The notes: generated by a model from the letters alone, not told the origin. Counted from the first letter of the stretch, positions 22,330-31,976 are shown. The stretch is DNA of 64,000 nt from Bacteroidaceae bacterium (GCA_900770665.1 CAAGKZ010000007.1:1-64000), one strand, 5' to 3'. Numbers and translations: made by a program.

Positions 22330-23706
22330 ATGGCAACAACACAGAAACTACAACAAAAGCTGAACGATTCGAAAGCTATGCGCTGGACAGTGCTTATAAT
22401 AGTCTCGTTCACCACAATGTGGGGATACTTCCTTACAGATGCAATGTCCCCTCTCATGACAATGCTCGAGGAGCAGATGGGATGGACAAGCTCTGACTTC
22501 GGAACATTCAACTGGGCATATTGTTGGCTGAATGTATTCCTGTTCATGCTCATCATCGGAGGTATCATTCTCGACAAGAAAGGTTCAAGATTTGCAGGAA
22601 AACTGGCCTGTACACTGATGATTATCGGTGCAGCCATCAAATTCTATGCAGTGGAACACATAGCTCCGGGTGAAGCCGGCGGCACTATTTTCGGACTACG
22701 CACACAGGTATTTGTGGCAAGTCTTGGATATGCCATTTTCGCCATGGGTACCGAGATTTGCGGTATCACCGTGACAAAGGTCATTGCAAAATGGTTCAAA
22801 GGCAAAGAGATGGCGCTCGCTATGGGTGTACAGGTTGCTGTAGCGCGTTTGGGTACAGCCCTGGCAATGATTGTATGCCCAATCATTGTAGCAAAATACA
22901 AGATGTCCACCCCACTCTTGTTCTCTTTGGCGTTATTGTGTGTGGGTTTCATCGCATATCTTGTATATTGCGTAATCGACAAGAAATTCGATGCGCAGGG
23001 TGCTGTTGAAGAGAGCTGCGAGGAAGACAAGTTCAGACTTGCCGACATCAAGTACATCATCAACAACAGGGGATTCTGGCTCATCGCCCTTCTGTGTCTT
23101 ATGTTCTACTCGGCCGTGTTCCCATTCATGAAGTACGCGACATCACTCATGGAGAACAAATATAATGTGGAAGGCAGCCTGGCCGGAATAATTCCAAGTC
23201 TCATTCCACTTGGCAACCTTATCATGACACCAATATTCGGAGGCATATACGGACGCAAGGGCAAGGGCGCAACACTGATGATTATCGGTTCTGTACTGTT
23301 GACATTGGTACACCTGCTTTTTGCTATGCCGTTGATGAATGTATGGTGGTTCGCCATCATCATTATGATTATGTTAGGCATCGCTTTCTCATTGGTTCCA
23401 TCGGCATTGTGGCCATCAGTGCCCAAGATTATCCCTGAAAAGCAATTGGGTTCGGCATACGCTGTAATTTTCTGGGTACAGAATATAGGTCTTGGTTTCA
23501 TCCCATTGCTCATCGGTTGGGTACTTGACAAGTACTGCATCGTTGGAACACGTTTATTGGAAACAGGCAAAGAGGTAAACCTCTACGATTATACCATTCC
23601 AATGATAATTTTCGCATGCTTCGGCATAATCGCCATATACATCTCATTCCTGCTCAAGAAGGAGGACAAGAAGAAAGGATATGGCCTTGAGGATATCAAG
23701 AAGTAA
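22330..23706 (+). CDS. MFS transporter, 12 TM, possibly MFSD1/dipeptide-carrier-like
   Basis: 458 residues with about 12 hydrophobic helices and a central cytoplasmic loop (about 215-240), typical of the major facilitator superfamily. N-terminal text MRWTVLIIVSFTTMWGYFLTDAMSPL and the loop GGIILDKKGSRFAGK (MFS motif A, GxxxDxxGxR/K) are clear, with a second copy near 310 (GGIYGRKGKG). It starts 41 nt after the peptidase gene and shares its terminator, so the two are probably one transcript. Since the peptidase makes dipeptides, import of dipeptides is a reasonable guess; the resemblance to the MFSD1 group is an impression and substrate cannot be read from sequence. Confidence 0.85.
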   Translation: MATTQKLQQKLNDSKAMRWTVLIIVSFTTMWGYFLTDAMSPLMTMLEEQMGWTSSDFGTFNWAYCWLNVFLFMLIIGGIILDKKGSRFAGKLACTLMIIGAAIKFYAVEHIAPGEAGGTIFGLRTQVFVASLGYAIFAMGTEICGITVTKVIAKWFKGKEMALAMGVQVAVARLGTALAMIVCPIIVAKYKMSTPLLFSLALLCVGFIAYLVYCVIDKKFDAQGAVEESCEEDKFRLADIKYIINNRGFWLIALLCLMFYSAVFPFMKYATSLMENKYNVEGSLAGIIPSLIPLGNLIMTPIFGGIYGRKGKGATLMIIGSVLLTLVHLLFAMPLMNVWWFAIIIMIMLGIAFSLVPSALWPSVPKIIPEKQLGSAYAVIFWVQNIGLGFIPLLIGWVLDKYCIVGTRLLETGKEVNLYDYTIPMIIFACFGIIAIYISFLLKKEDKKKGYGLEDIKK

Positions 23707-23722
23707 AACAAGAGATACCAAC

Positions 23723-23760
23723 AATAACAAACTCGCGCTCATGAGCGCGAGTTTGTTATT
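23723..23760 (+). terminator. Terminator of the peptidase-MFS transcript
   Basis: Perfect stem of 17-18 bp, AATAACAAACTCGCGCT paired to AGCGCGAGTTTGTTATT, 16 nt after the MFS stop codon, followed by TTTTA. Confidence 0.85.
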
Positions 23761-23791
23761 TTAAAAGACAAGAATACCAGAGGTATCCTAT

Positions 23792-23977
23792 TCAGTTAAG
23801 TACCATTTCCCTTATATCACCGTCAATGCCTCCATGCACTCTGAAGTTCCTTGCAAAATTCTTAATAAATTCGAGTGATGAGACACTTGGTCTTGGAAAT
23901 TTCTCTTTTTTAAGCGCCTGCTTGATAACAGAAGCGTCAATCTTGAAATCAGGAGTAGAAGTTTTATCCATAGGCAT
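23792..23977 (-). CDS. Conserved small protein (about 60 residues), unknown function
   Basis: 61 residues (59 if the second ATG at 23971 is used). The motif order KIDASVIKQALKKEKFPRPS, then LEFIKNFARNFRV, and the C-terminal VLN matches, from memory, short hypothetical proteins common in Bacteroidales with 'ALxxxPFPxPS...LxxFARNFR...ILN'. No signal peptide or membrane helix; it looks like a small helical cytoplasmic protein. It is monocistronic, between an MFS terminator and the sigma-factor terminator at 24018-24061. Confidence that it is expressed is moderate. Confidence 0.6.
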   Translation of the reverse strand: MPMDKTSTPDFKIDASVIKQALKKEKFPRPSVSSLEFIKNFARNFRVHGGIDGDIREMVLN

Positions 23978-24017
23978 TTGTTTGATTGTTCTATTATATT
24001 AACGCATCAAATCCATA

Positions 24018-24061
24018 AATAGTATATCCCGCAAAGAAAATTCTTTGCGGGATATACTATT
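24018..24061 (-). terminator. Terminator of the ECF sigma gene
   Basis: Perfect 21-bp palindrome AATAGTATATCCCGCAAAGAA / TTCTTTGCGGGATATACTATT around two A residues, about 35 nt after the sigma-factor stop codon. Confidence 0.85.
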
Positions 24062-24094
24062 TTCCAAACTACGTTTGTATCTCGGTAATAAAAA

Positions 24095-24688
24095 TTATTC
24101 AAGCGCAAGCGAGACACTCTTCTCGGCAGCAATGCGGCGCATGTTCATTATCGCATAGCGCATGCGTCCAAGAGCGGTATTGATGCTCACACCTGTGATA
24201 TCTGCAATATCCTTGAACGACATATCCTGATAGTAACGCATAAAGACAACCTCGCGCTGGCAATCGGGCAACTCATCCACAAGCATACGCACATCGGCAA
24301 GCACTTGGTCGTTGACCATACGATTCTCTATGGTACCCTCTGACAATCGTGCATCATTGAACAAGTCGAATTCAACCTCGTCATTTGATATTGCATTCTC
24401 GTTTCTTTCAATGCGGAACTGGTCTATCACAAGGTTGTGTGCAATACGTGTTATCCATGCAGCAAACTTGCCGTCATTGGTATAACGCCCCTGTTGCAAG
24501 GTTACGATAGCCTTTACAAAAGTCTCCTGGAAGATGTCCTCAGCCACCTCCTTTGAGCGTACTATAAAAAATATGTAGTTGAACAACCTGTCTTTATGAC
24601 GGTTCAGCAAAACATCAAATGCCGAATTATTGCCTTCCAAATAAAGTGTGACCAATACATCATCAGCCATCTGCTTTAATTTATCCAT
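24095..24688 (-). CDS. ECF-type RNA polymerase sigma factor
   Basis: 197 residues with sigma-70 region 2 (NYIFFIVRSKEVAEDIFQET, FAAWITRIAHNLVIDQFR; about 30-105) and region 4 (LPDCQREVVFMRYYQDMSFK then DIADITGVSINTALGRMRYA; about 130-190), and no regions 1 or 3, the ECF layout. It redirects RNA polymerase to a specific set of promoters. No anti-sigma gene is adjacent: the neighbours are a 61-residue protein and fmt, so control by a separate anti-sigma, or none, must be assumed. It is transcribed alone with its own strong terminator. Confidence 0.92.
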   Translation of the reverse strand: MDKLKQMADDVLVTLYLEGNNSAFDVLLNRHKDRLFNYIFFIVRSKEVAEDIFQETFVKAIVTLQQGRYTNDGKFAAWITRIAHNLVIDQFRIERNENAISNDEVEFDLFNDARLSEGTIENRMVNDQVLADVRMLVDELPDCQREVVFMRYYQDMSFKDIADITGVSINTALGRMRYAIMNMRRIAAEKSVSLALE

Positions 24689-24766
24689 TATGTCTACTGT
24701 TTAAATTGAAGTAGAGATTTTTCTATAGGCAATAGGTTTTTACAGGTTAAAAATTGATTTACGCCG

Positions 24767-24798
24767 CAAAGGAAAGAAAATATTGTCTTAAATCCAAA
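24767..24798 (-). promoter_or_regulatory. Possible promoter of the ECF sigma gene
   Basis: Minus-strand TTTG, 20 nt, TTCCTTTG, about 80 nt upstream of the ATG. One base differs from the -7 consensus. Confidence 0.4.
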
Positions 24799-24829
24799 TA
24801 TTTTCACAAAAAAAGCTCTTTACAACACA

Positions 24830-24866
24830 ATATTGCGGCACAGCAGACGTTGCTGTGCCGCAATAT
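24830..24866 (-). terminator. Terminator of the fmt operon
   Basis: Perfect 16-bp stem ATATTGCGGCACAGCA / TGCTGTGCCGCAATAT with a GACGT loop, 23 nt past the fmt stop codon. Confidence 0.88.
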
Positions 24867-24889
24867 CGGTCAAATTATATAAGTATAAT

Positions 24890-25873
24890 TCACTTTGCCA
24901 ATTTCATTCCCTCTACAGAGAAACCGCGCAGCAAATCGGCCACCGGCATGCGTTTTTTGCCTGCAAGCTGCACCTCGTCGAGGCGTATATATCCCCCGTC
25001 AACGGCCACCTTGATATAGCTCTTGTTATCGGTTACAATAGCACCTGCAACCTTCTCGTGCTGCGCATACTCCTTTGACACGGCATATACCTTGAGAGAC
25101 ACAGCCTCATCGTTCGCATTTACAAGCTCGCACCACGCTGCAGGGTATGGCGACATACCACGCACAAAGTCATATATGCCGTCTACACTACCCTGCCAGT
25201 TTATGTGGCAGGTATCGCGGAAAATTTTTGGAGCAGGACGCAACTCACCCGTATACATATCATCCTGCGCAATGGGTTCAACCTCACCCTTTACAATGGC
25301 CTCAACGGTGCGCAACACCGTATCACCGCCCTGCAACATAAGTTTGTCGTGCAGTGTACCGGCATTGTCGTTCTCGTCAATGGCAACGACATCGCGGTAA
25401 ATTACATCACCCGTGTCAATCTCATGTTTGAGGAAGAATGTTGTCACTCCGGTCTCCTTGTCACCGTTTATTATAGCCCAGTTGATGGGGGCTGCACCAC
25501 GATACTGCGGCAACAGCGATGCGTGGAGGTTGAATGTGCCCAGGCGTGGCATATTCCAAACACTCTCGGGGAGCATGCGGAAAGCGACCACAATCTGCAA
25601 ATCGGCGCCCCATGCACGCAAGTCACTTTGGAAAGCCTCATCCTTCAACGATTCGGGCTGCAACAGCGGCAGTCCCTGCTCCACTGCATACTGCTTCACC
25701 GGGCTCATGAGCAATTGGTTGCCACGTTTGTTAATCATCTTGTCGGGCATTGTCACAACACCTACAATCTCATAACCGCAACTGTCACAGGCACGCTGCT
25801 TCTCAAGCAGACGGCGCAAGGGTTCAACCGCAAAATCAGGTGTTCCCAGATATACTATTCTTAAATTCTGCAT
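24890..25873 (-). CDS. fmt: Methionyl-tRNA formyltransferase
   Basis: 327 residues, close to the usual 310-330. It formylates initiator Met-tRNA using 10-formyl-tetrahydrofolate. The active-site triad is visible: Asn115 and His117 in FNLHASLLPQYRGAAPINWA and Asp153 in HEIDTGD. The basic loop KMINKRGNQLLMSPVK (about 45-60) contacts the acceptor arm, and the C-terminal OB-like domain (about 215-327) binds tRNA. It is the last gene of a minus-strand run with the ClC channel 26 nt upstream, ending at the strong hairpin 24830-24866. It lacks its common companion def (peptide deformylase) in this window. Confidence 0.97.
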   Translation of the reverse strand: MQNLRIVYLGTPDFAVEPLRRLLEKQRACDSCGYEIVGVVTMPDKMINKRGNQLLMSPVKQYAVEQGLPLLQPESLKDEAFQSDLRAWGADLQIVVAFRMLPESVWNMPRLGTFNLHASLLPQYRGAAPINWAIINGDKETGVTTFFLKHEIDTGDVIYRDVVAIDENDNAGTLHDKLMLQGGDTVLRTVEAIVKGEVEPIAQDDMYTGELRPAPKIFRDTCHINWQGSVDGIYDFVRGMSPYPAAWCELVNANDEAVSLKVYAVSKEYAQHEKVAGAIVTDNKSYIKVAVDGGYIRLDEVQLAGKKRMPVADLLRGFSVEGMKLAK

Positions 25874-25899
25874 AATTAGGGCTGTTTAAAATTCTCTTC

Positions 25900-27690
25900 T
25901 CAATCAGATGTAAATTCCAACAAAGTATTGCGATAGGCTGTAAATATCGCCGACTTTGAGATAAAGCCAATGTATTCGCCTGTCACATCCTCAACCGGCA
26001 GGTTCCATGCACCGGTATCCTCGAACTTACGCATTACCACCTCCATTGGTTCCTCAATGCTGAGTCTCTCGGGCACTTCACGCATGAGCGAAGCTACCGA
26101 ATAACGATGATAAAGTTCCTGACGGAACATAATATGTCTTATGTCATCGAGATAAATTACACCGACAAGATGCTTGGCCGCATTAAGAACCGGGAAAATA
26201 TTACGTTTGGTCTTTGCAACCACCGATGTCAGAGCACCCAAATCCATATCGGTAGTCACCGGCAAGAAGTTTTTCTCTACCACATCTACCACTTTCAGTG
26301 TTGTAAGCACAGCTTGGTCCTTGTGATGCGTGATGAGTTCACCGCGCTGTGCAAGACGCACTGCATAGATATTGTTGCTATCGAACAGCCTTACCGTGAG
26401 GAACGATGACACAGAAACCATCATCAACGGCAGGAAGAGATCATAGCCACCTGTCAATTCTGCAATAAGGAATACACCGGTCAACGGGGCATGGAACACG
26501 CCCGACATCAGCGCAGCCATTCCAAAAAGCGCAAAATTCTCCTCAATAACCGAAACGCCAAAACCTGTTCGGTTGCACAGACTTGCAAACAGATAACCTG
26601 TCACACACCCCAGGAATAGGCTTGGCGCGAATATACCGCCACAACCGCCGGCACAGTTTGTCACCGTTGATGCAAAAGCCTTGAAAACCACAACAAGAAA
26701 CATGAACAGCAGCAACAGATGCGACTGGTCAAAGAAGAGCGATTTTTCGAGTATCATCTCCGATGTCTCGGGCGAACCGTCAATCAGTTGCTTTATAGTC
26801 TCATATCCCTCGCCATACAGTGGCGGAAAAAGGAAGATGAGCACACTCAAGGCACTGCCGCCAATGAGAAGCCTTATATACGGACTTTTGAATCTCTTGA
26901 AGAACTTTTCGACATTCACCGTTACCTTGGTAAAATAGAGCGAAACCAAGCCGCAGACAATACCGAGCAACAATACATAAGGAACACGCGCAAGGTCAAA
27001 ATCCTCGGCAGTAAACTTGAACATAGTCTCCGTTCCCATCAGCATGTACGAGAGTGTGGCAGCCGTAACGCTTGATATAAGTAGCGGGAGCAGTGACGAC
27101 ATTGTGAGGTCAATCATCAGCACCTCTATCACGAACACAAGACCAGTAATAGGAGCCTTGAAGATACCCGACACCGCACCGGCCGCACCGCAACCGATGA
27201 GCAGCATCATCACCTTCTTCTCCATCTTGAAAAGCTGGCCGAGGTTTGAACCGATGGCAGAACCAGTCATAACGATAGGAGACTCGGCTCCCACCGAACC
27301 ACCGAAACCGATGGTTATTCCACTGGCAATCAGTGACGACCAGGTATTATGGGTACGTATCTTTCCCCTGCGGCACGAAATGGCATATAGCACCTTTGTA
27401 ACACCATGGCTGATGTCATCACGCACCACTTTGCGAATAAAAAGCCCAGTTATAAAGATACCTATTACAGGAAAGACAAGATATAGCCAGTTGAAGGAGT
27501 GGGCATCGAACCCGCCGGTGAGCATGTGCTGAATGAAGTGTATAAGATGATGCAGCAAATATGCAGCAAGCGCAGACAACACACCCACAGCAAGACTCAA
27601 CACAAGCACGAACTGCCTATGCGATATATGTTTCTCCCGCCAACTGTTGAAACGGTCAATCAAATCAGGTTCACGTTTCTCGTCCGTCAT
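25900..27690 (-). CDS. ClC-family chloride channel/antiporter with CBS pair
   Basis: 596 residues: about 11 membrane helices (about 20-440) and a cytoplasmic CBS-domain pair (about 450-590). ClC selectivity-filter motifs are GGSVGAESPIVMTGSAIGS (variant of GxxGxEGP, gating Glu retained, Gly replaced by Ser) and CAGGCGGIFAPSLFLG. ClC proteins move chloride across the cytoplasmic membrane, often in exchange for protons. The start overlaps the tsaC stop by 4 nt, which suggests translational coupling. The CBS pair may respond to nucleotides. Whether it is a channel or an exchanger is not decided. Confidence 0.93.
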   Translation of the reverse strand: MTDEKREPDLIDRFNSWREKHISHRQFVLVLSLAVGVLSALAAYLLHHLIHFIQHMLTGGFDAHSFNWLYLVFPVIGIFITGLFIRKVVRDDISHGVTKVLYAISCRRGKIRTHNTWSSLIASGITIGFGGSVGAESPIVMTGSAIGSNLGQLFKMEKKVMMLLIGCGAAGAVSGIFKAPITGLVFVIEVLMIDLTMSSLLPLLISSVTAATLSYMLMGTETMFKFTAEDFDLARVPYVLLLGIVCGLVSLYFTKVTVNVEKFFKRFKSPYIRLLIGGSALSVLIFLFPPLYGEGYETIKQLIDGSPETSEMILEKSLFFDQSHLLLLFMFLVVVFKAFASTVTNCAGGCGGIFAPSLFLGCVTGYLFASLCNRTGFGVSVIEENFALFGMAALMSGVFHAPLTGVFLIAELTGGYDLFLPLMMVSVSSFLTVRLFDSNNIYAVRLAQRGELITHHKDQAVLTTLKVVDVVEKNFLPVTTDMDLGALTSVVAKTKRNIFPVLNAAKHLVGVIYLDDIRHIMFRQELYHRYSVASLMREVPERLSIEEPMEVVMRKFEDTGAWNLPVEDVTGEYIGFISKSAIFTAYRNTLLEFTSD

Positions 27691-28259
27691 TGTCTGATAA
27701 TAGTTACAGTTCCGTTCTCTGTCAATTTTATTATACTGGAGGACTTTGCCTTTCCCTTCTCAAGTTGCTTGTAATTGACAACATAGTCAACCGCAGCAAC
27801 AATCTCCGGACTAATCTCACTGAAGTTATTCGGTGTCTCCTCGCCGCTGATGTTGGCCGAAGTGGAAACCACAGCCTTTTGGAAACGGTAGCACAACTCC
27901 TTTGAGAACATCTCATTCGTCACCCTTATTCCAACGCTACCATCCTCGGCAATGAGATTGGGCGCAAGGTTGCGTGCCCCGTCGTATATTATTGTCAAAG
28001 GCTTGTCGCTCAGCTCTATCAAATCCCACGCAACAGAGGGGACATTTCCCACGTAGCGTGCAAGACGGTCGGCGCTGTCGACAAGCAGAAGCAGTGCCTT
28101 GCTGTCACAACGCTTCTTTATCTCGAAAACCCTCTTCACAGCCTCGGCATTGGTAGCATCGCATCCGATACCCCACACGGTATCCGTCGGATAGAGAATT
28201 ACACCACCCGCACGCATCACCTCGATACACTTCTTTACTTCATCAGCTATCGTACCCAT
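27687..28259 (-). CDS. tsaC: Threonylcarbamoyl-AMP synthase (TsaC/Sua5/YrdC family)
   Basis: 190 residues: the short form with only the YrdC domain and no Sua5 C-terminal domain. It makes threonylcarbamoyl-AMP from threonine, bicarbonate and ATP for the t6A37 modification of tRNA. Seen are GGVILYPTDTVWGIGCDA (substrate-site start), IKKRCDSKALLLLV (KR.....P/L region), SVGIRVTN and VVSTSANISGEET (SxSAN motif). This pathway precedes the ms2t6A step made by mtaB at 13476, though the two genes are in different operons. It lies 12 nt after prfC and overlaps the ClC gene by 4 nt. Confidence 0.95.
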   Translation of the reverse strand: MGTIADEVKKCIEVMRAGGVILYPTDTVWGIGCDATNAEAVKRVFEIKKRCDSKALLLLVDSADRLARYVGNVPSVAWDLIELSDKPLTIIYDGARNLAPNLIAEDGSVGIRVTNEMFSKELCYRFQKAVVSTSANISGEETPNNFSEISPEIVAAVDYVVNYKQLEKGKAKSSSIIKLTENGTVTIIRQ

Positions 28260-28271
28260 ACTGCAATCCTT

Positions 28272-29849
28272 TTAGAATTCACTTGTAAAGTGGAAACGTA
28301 TTGACTTGAAGTCGTTCTGCGCCATCTGCAGCACATAACCGCTGTCGGCCAGGAACACGTCGCGTCCCTCGATATCCTTTGCCATATACTGGTATTTGCG
28401 TTTCTTGAATGCCCCAAGTTCGGCAGCATCGTCGCTCTCAATCCAACAGGCCTTGTAGAGGCTCACAGGCTCCCAACGGCACTTGGCGTTGTACTCATTC
28501 TCAAGACGGTACTGGATAACCTCGAACTGCAACTGACCAACCGTACCGATGAGCTTGCGGCCGTTATGCTGGTTCACGAACAGCTGTGCAACACCCTCAC
28601 CCATAAGCTGGTCGATACCCTTTGCAAGCTGTTTGGTCTTCATGGGGTCGGCATTCTCAATGTATTTGAACATCTCGGGCGAAAAGCTTGGCAAGCCCTT
28701 GAAGTGGAGTATTTCGCCCTCGGTGAGCGTGTCACCAATCTTGAAATTGCCGGTGTCGGGCAGACCGATGATATCGCCCGGATAGGCCTCCTCAATGGTG
28801 CTCTTGCGCTGCGCCATGAACTGGGTGGGCGAAGAGAAACGCAGCTCCTTGCCCAAACGTATGTGGCGGTAAGGGGTATTGCGGACAAACTTGCCCGAAC
28901 ATATTTTACAGAAAGCCACACAAGAACGGTGGTTAGGGTCAATGTTCGCTGTAATCTTGAAGATGAAACCCGTGAACTTTGAATCTTCGGGGTTCACCAC
29001 ACGCTCCAACGCCTGCACCGGGCGTGGGCTCGGAGCTATCTTCACAAAGCAGTCGAGCAACTCCTGAACACCAAAGTTGTTGAGCGCCGAACCGAAGAAT
29101 ACAGGAGCCACCTTTGCATCAAGATAGTCCTGAACATTGAACTCGGGATATACACCCTCAACAAGTTCAAGGTCGGTACGCAACTTCATAGCCAAGTCCT
29201 CACCGATATTCCTGTCAAGTTCCTCGCTGTTAATGTCAACCTCAACCTTTTCGGTCACACGCTGCTTGTTGGGTGTGAAGAGGTCAAGCTTCTGCTCGTA
29301 GATATTGTACACGCCCTTAAAACGAGCACCTTGGTCAATAGGCCAGCTCAGTGGGCGCACAGCAATCTGCAGCTCACTTTCAAGTTCATCGAGCAGCTCA
29401 AACGGGTCGCGTCCCTCACGGTCCATCTTGTTCACATATACAATCACAGGAGTGTTGCGCATGCGGCACACCGACATCAGCTTGCGAGTCTGTGTCTCGA
29501 CACCCTTGGCACTGTCCACAACAATGATTACACTGTCAACGGCAGTAAGCGTGCGGAAAGTATCCTCGGCAAAGTCCTGGTGGCCCGGAGTATCAAGGAT
29601 ATTGATTTTATAACCCTCGTAATCGAACTCCATAACCGAAGTTGTCACCGAAATACCACGCTGTTTCTCAATCTCCATCCAGTCCGATGTCGCAGTCTTC
29701 TTTATCTTGTTCGACTTCACGGCACCGGCAACCTGAATCTGACCACCGAAAAGCAAAAGTTTCTCGGTAAGCGTCGTCTTACCGGCATCGGGGTGCGAAA
29801 TAATCGCAAACGTTCTTCTACGTCCTATCTCTTCCTGTATATTACTCAT
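28272..29849 (-). CDS. prfC: Peptide chain release factor 3
   Basis: A 525-residue translational GTPase that recycles RF1/RF2 after termination. G motifs: [12 protein letters not shown] (P-loop), [10 protein letters not shown] (switch I), DTPGHQDF (G3) and [10 protein letters not shown] (G4). Domain II and the RF3-specific C-terminal domain ([40 protein letters not shown]) distinguish it from EF-G. The ATG at 29849 gives the standard N-terminus. It sits inside the run LysE - DUF4924 - prfC - tsaC - ClC - fmt with gaps under 30 nt, so it is probably co-transcribed. Confidence 0.97.
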   Translation of the reverse strand: MSNIQEEIGRRRTFAIISHPDAGKTTLTEKLLLFGGQIQVAGAVKSNKIKKTATSDWMEIEKQRGISVTTSVMEFDYEGYKINILDTPGHQDFAEDTFRTLTAVDSVIIVVDSAKGVETQTRKLMSVCRMRNTPVIVYVNKMDREGRDPFELLDELESELQIAVRPLSWPIDQGARFKGVYNIYEQKLDLFTPNKQRVTEKVEVDINSEELDRNIGEDLAMKLRTDLELVEGVYPEFNVQDYLDAKVAPVFFGSALNNFGVQELLDCFVKIAPSPRPVQALERVVNPEDSKFTGFIFKITANIDPNHRSCVAFCKICSGKFVRNTPYRHIRLGKELRFSSPTQFMAQRKSTIEEAYPGDIIGLPDTGNFKIGDTLTEGEILHFKGLPSFSPEMFKYIENADPMKTKQLAKGIDQLMGEGVAQLFVNQHNGRKLIGTVGQLQFEVIQYRLENEYNAKCRWEPVSLYKACWIESDDAAELGAFKKRKYQYMAKDIEGRDVFLADSGYVLQMAQNDFKSIRFHFTSEF

Positions 29850-29874
29850 CTTTTAATGTATTTTCGTGTTTATG

Positions 29875-30429
29875 TCACTCTTCACTCTCGAGGTCAAGTT
29901 TACCCTCCTCGTCCTCTTTGAAATAGAGTGAAAGCATTGATATGAATTTGCCTATTTCGGCCGCAGCCTTCAGTGTCTCCTCGTTTATTTCGCGTTTTTG
30001 CAGCTTCATCATCCAAAGCATGTATAACGCATCGAAGCAGTTCTCCAATTCGTTCTTTTCCCTTCCCTCGCTCTTTGTACGGAACTCAACGATGAAAGGC
30101 AGCGCCTTGTAGTATGCAGCAGAATAGAACGGCACCTTTGGAGACTTCAAAAGGCGCATATGCAAGTCCGACATATTTATTATCACATTCCTGTTAATCT
30201 GCAGGTGCCCCTTCTCCTTGACATCCTCCTGATGCATCATATCTATGAGATCGGCATACCATTGCAACAACTCGCCCGACTGTTCATCGGGCAAGGCATA
30301 AGGCTCAACAATATTTGCTTTCACTTTGTCGAGCGACAACTCATTGGCACGCAGCAAGTCCTCGACCTGCCACATATATAGCAGATACTCCGCTATATTC
30401 TTTTTACGTAGTTCCCTTGAAACAAACAA
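29875..30429 (-). CDS. DUF4924 family protein
   Basis: A 184-residue, mainly helical, acidic cytoplasmic protein beginning MFVSRELRKKNIAEYLLYMW. This start and the IEDLLRAN-like follow-up are the hallmark of DUF4924, a Bacteroidetes-only family of unknown function. No catalytic motif is evident. The C-terminus is highly acidic (KEDEEGKLDLESEE). It lies 14 nt after the LysE-type gene and 25 nt before prfC. Confidence 0.85.
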   Translation of the reverse strand: MFVSRELRKKNIAEYLLYMWQVEDLLRANELSLDKVKANIVEPYALPDEQSGELLQWYADLIDMMHQEDVKEKGHLQINRNVIINMSDLHMRLLKSPKVPFYSAAYYKALPFIVEFRTKSEGREKNELENCFDALYMLWMMKLQKREINEETLKAAAEIGKFISMLSLYFKEDEEGKLDLESEE

Positions 30430-30443
30430 AATAAAAAATATTT

Positions 30444-31115
30444 TTAATGTAATGAAACAGTTCCGGTAGCAATCAGTATGGCACCCACAAAAGAGCCAAT
30501 CATGACAGCGCCACCAATAACCCTGTTGATTATCCAGATGCCACGCACATCAAAATGCTTCCTCAGCTTGTTCACCACAAAAGTTATGAACAGCCACCAC
30601 AGCATTGCGCCTCCGAAAATCGACAAATACCCTATGAACTGATAGAACATTGGCATCTCTGTCATAACGAAATTGAACGGAGTGAACAGCGCCAGGAACA
30701 GCAGCATAATCATGGGATTGGCAAGCGTTATAAAGAAACCGGTAACACCGTTACGCACAAGGCTGCTCTTGTTGTGGCTCACATTCCTGGTATTCTGTAC
30801 CGGGTTGGTGCGGAACGTATGCAAACCGAAGATGAACATTATCGTTGCACCCACAAGCTGCATCCAGTATATTGTATCGCGATTACTGATTACGTCATAC
30901 AGCAGACTAAGTCCATAACCGGTCAACAATGCATAAAGTATATCACTCAATGCAGCACCCATGCCGGTTACAAGACCATACGCCCTACCCTTATTGAGTG
31001 TACGCTGAACACAGAGCACACCAACAGGACCCATCGGAGCAGAAGCCACAATACCTATAATGACTCCCTTGACAATTATCTCCAATACGACAATTTGTGG
31101 TAACAAATCATTCAT
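30444..31115 (-). CDS. LysE/RhtB-type amino-acid exporter
   Basis: 223 residues with about six membrane helices. The N-terminal helix pair with PMGPVGVLCVQRTLNKGRAYG (the G-P-N/V-x-x motif of LysE translocators) and the mid-protein NPxxxxxFLALFTPF helix place it in the LysE/RhtB family, which exports amino acids or related metabolites across the cytoplasmic membrane. The substrate is not predictable. It is the first gene of the housekeeping run ending at fmt. Confidence 0.88.
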   Translation of the reverse strand: MNDLLPQIVVLEIIVKGVIIGIVASAPMGPVGVLCVQRTLNKGRAYGLVTGMGAALSDILYALLTGYGLSLLYDVISNRDTIYWMQLVGATIMFIFGLHTFRTNPVQNTRNVSHNKSSLVRNGVTGFFITLANPMIMLLFLALFTPFNFVMTEMPMFYQFIGYLSIFGGAMLWWLFITFVVNKLRKHFDVRGIWIINRVIGGAVMIGSFVGAILIATGTVSLH

Positions 31116-31218
31116 AATGCAAAGTTGTCATTTTTTTATGGAAAAACACGCATACATGCCACCTTTTTTTCAACATCGGCAAGAAAAAACATCAAAACCC
31201 GTAAAAAAACGACAAAGC

Positions 31219-31249
31219 ACCGGTGTCAGTTTCTAAAACTGGTACCGGC
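31219..31249 (-). terminator. Terminator of the DUF308-like gene
   Basis: ACCGGT..CAGTTT pairs with AAACTG..ACCGG around a 3-nt turn, 24 nt past the stop codon at 31273. Confidence 0.65.
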
Positions 31250-31272
31250 GCAATATGTTCATTCATGTTTTA

Positions 31273-31833
31273 TCAACACTTCTGCAACCCGTCATTTTTG
31301 CCTATCATAGGATTTTTGTCCGCAGCATTCTTCAACTTAAGAGATATAAGCAAATCGGACAAGCCTGAGAATGCCGTGCATATACCAAAAACAATGGATG
31401 TGGTAGAAGATGATTCAAATTTCACCGACAGCATCACGATAGAGACAACAATGATGAGCAATGGCGCCACAAACATCAACGGCGGGACTATTGAATACTT
31501 TTGTGCCGAGACAATCATTATCACCTGATACACAGCAAAGACAACCAGCACCACAGCCAGCAGTTTTACAAATACATCCTGAAAATCAATAGGAGCAGCC
31601 ATCAGCCACACGCCAAAAGCCATACTGCCGACATCAATAACAGATATCAGCACCTTTGGAATCATGCCGCTTTCAGAACGCGCTACATAAAGATTGATTA
31701 TTGACACCAATGCCGGCAAGAAGAAAGCCGCTCCTGTAAGACGGACAAGCAATGTCATTGCACTGTCACTCATAAAAATCAGCACCAGGCCAATCAGCAT
31801 TATTGCAATGCTACGAATCACATTATTAACCAT
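31273..31833 (-). CDS. Small integral membrane protein, HdeD/DUF308-like
   Basis: 186 residues with about six short hydrophobic helices in pairs (IRSIAIMLIGLVLIF, LTGAAFFLPALVSII, and so on), the repeating layout of DUF308/HdeD-type proteins, which lie in the cytoplasmic membrane. The short hydrophilic C-terminus is KNAADKNPMIGKNDGLQKC. Function is unknown; HdeD in enteric bacteria is tied to acid resistance, but transfer of that role here is not justified. It has its own terminator and is separated by 143 nt from the upstream transferase gene. Confidence 0.65.
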   Translation of the reverse strand: MVNNVIRSIAIMLIGLVLIFMSDSAMTLLVRLTGAAFFLPALVSIINLYVARSESGMIPKVLISVIDVGSMAFGVWLMAAPIDFQDVFVKLLAVVLVVFAVYQVIMIVSAQKYSIVPPLMFVAPLLIIVVSIVMLSVKFESSSTTSIVFGICTAFSGLSDLLISLKLKNAADKNPMIGKNDGLQKC

Positions 31834-31976
31834 ATCCCGTAATTATTTTATTGTTACATTGACATATACACCTTAGCGCACAAAACCGCTATGCAGACAA
31901 ATGTAACAAAAAAAAACAACAAACCACATTGTTTGCCAAAATATTTTACCATCACGGCAAAATAACGATATGGAGA

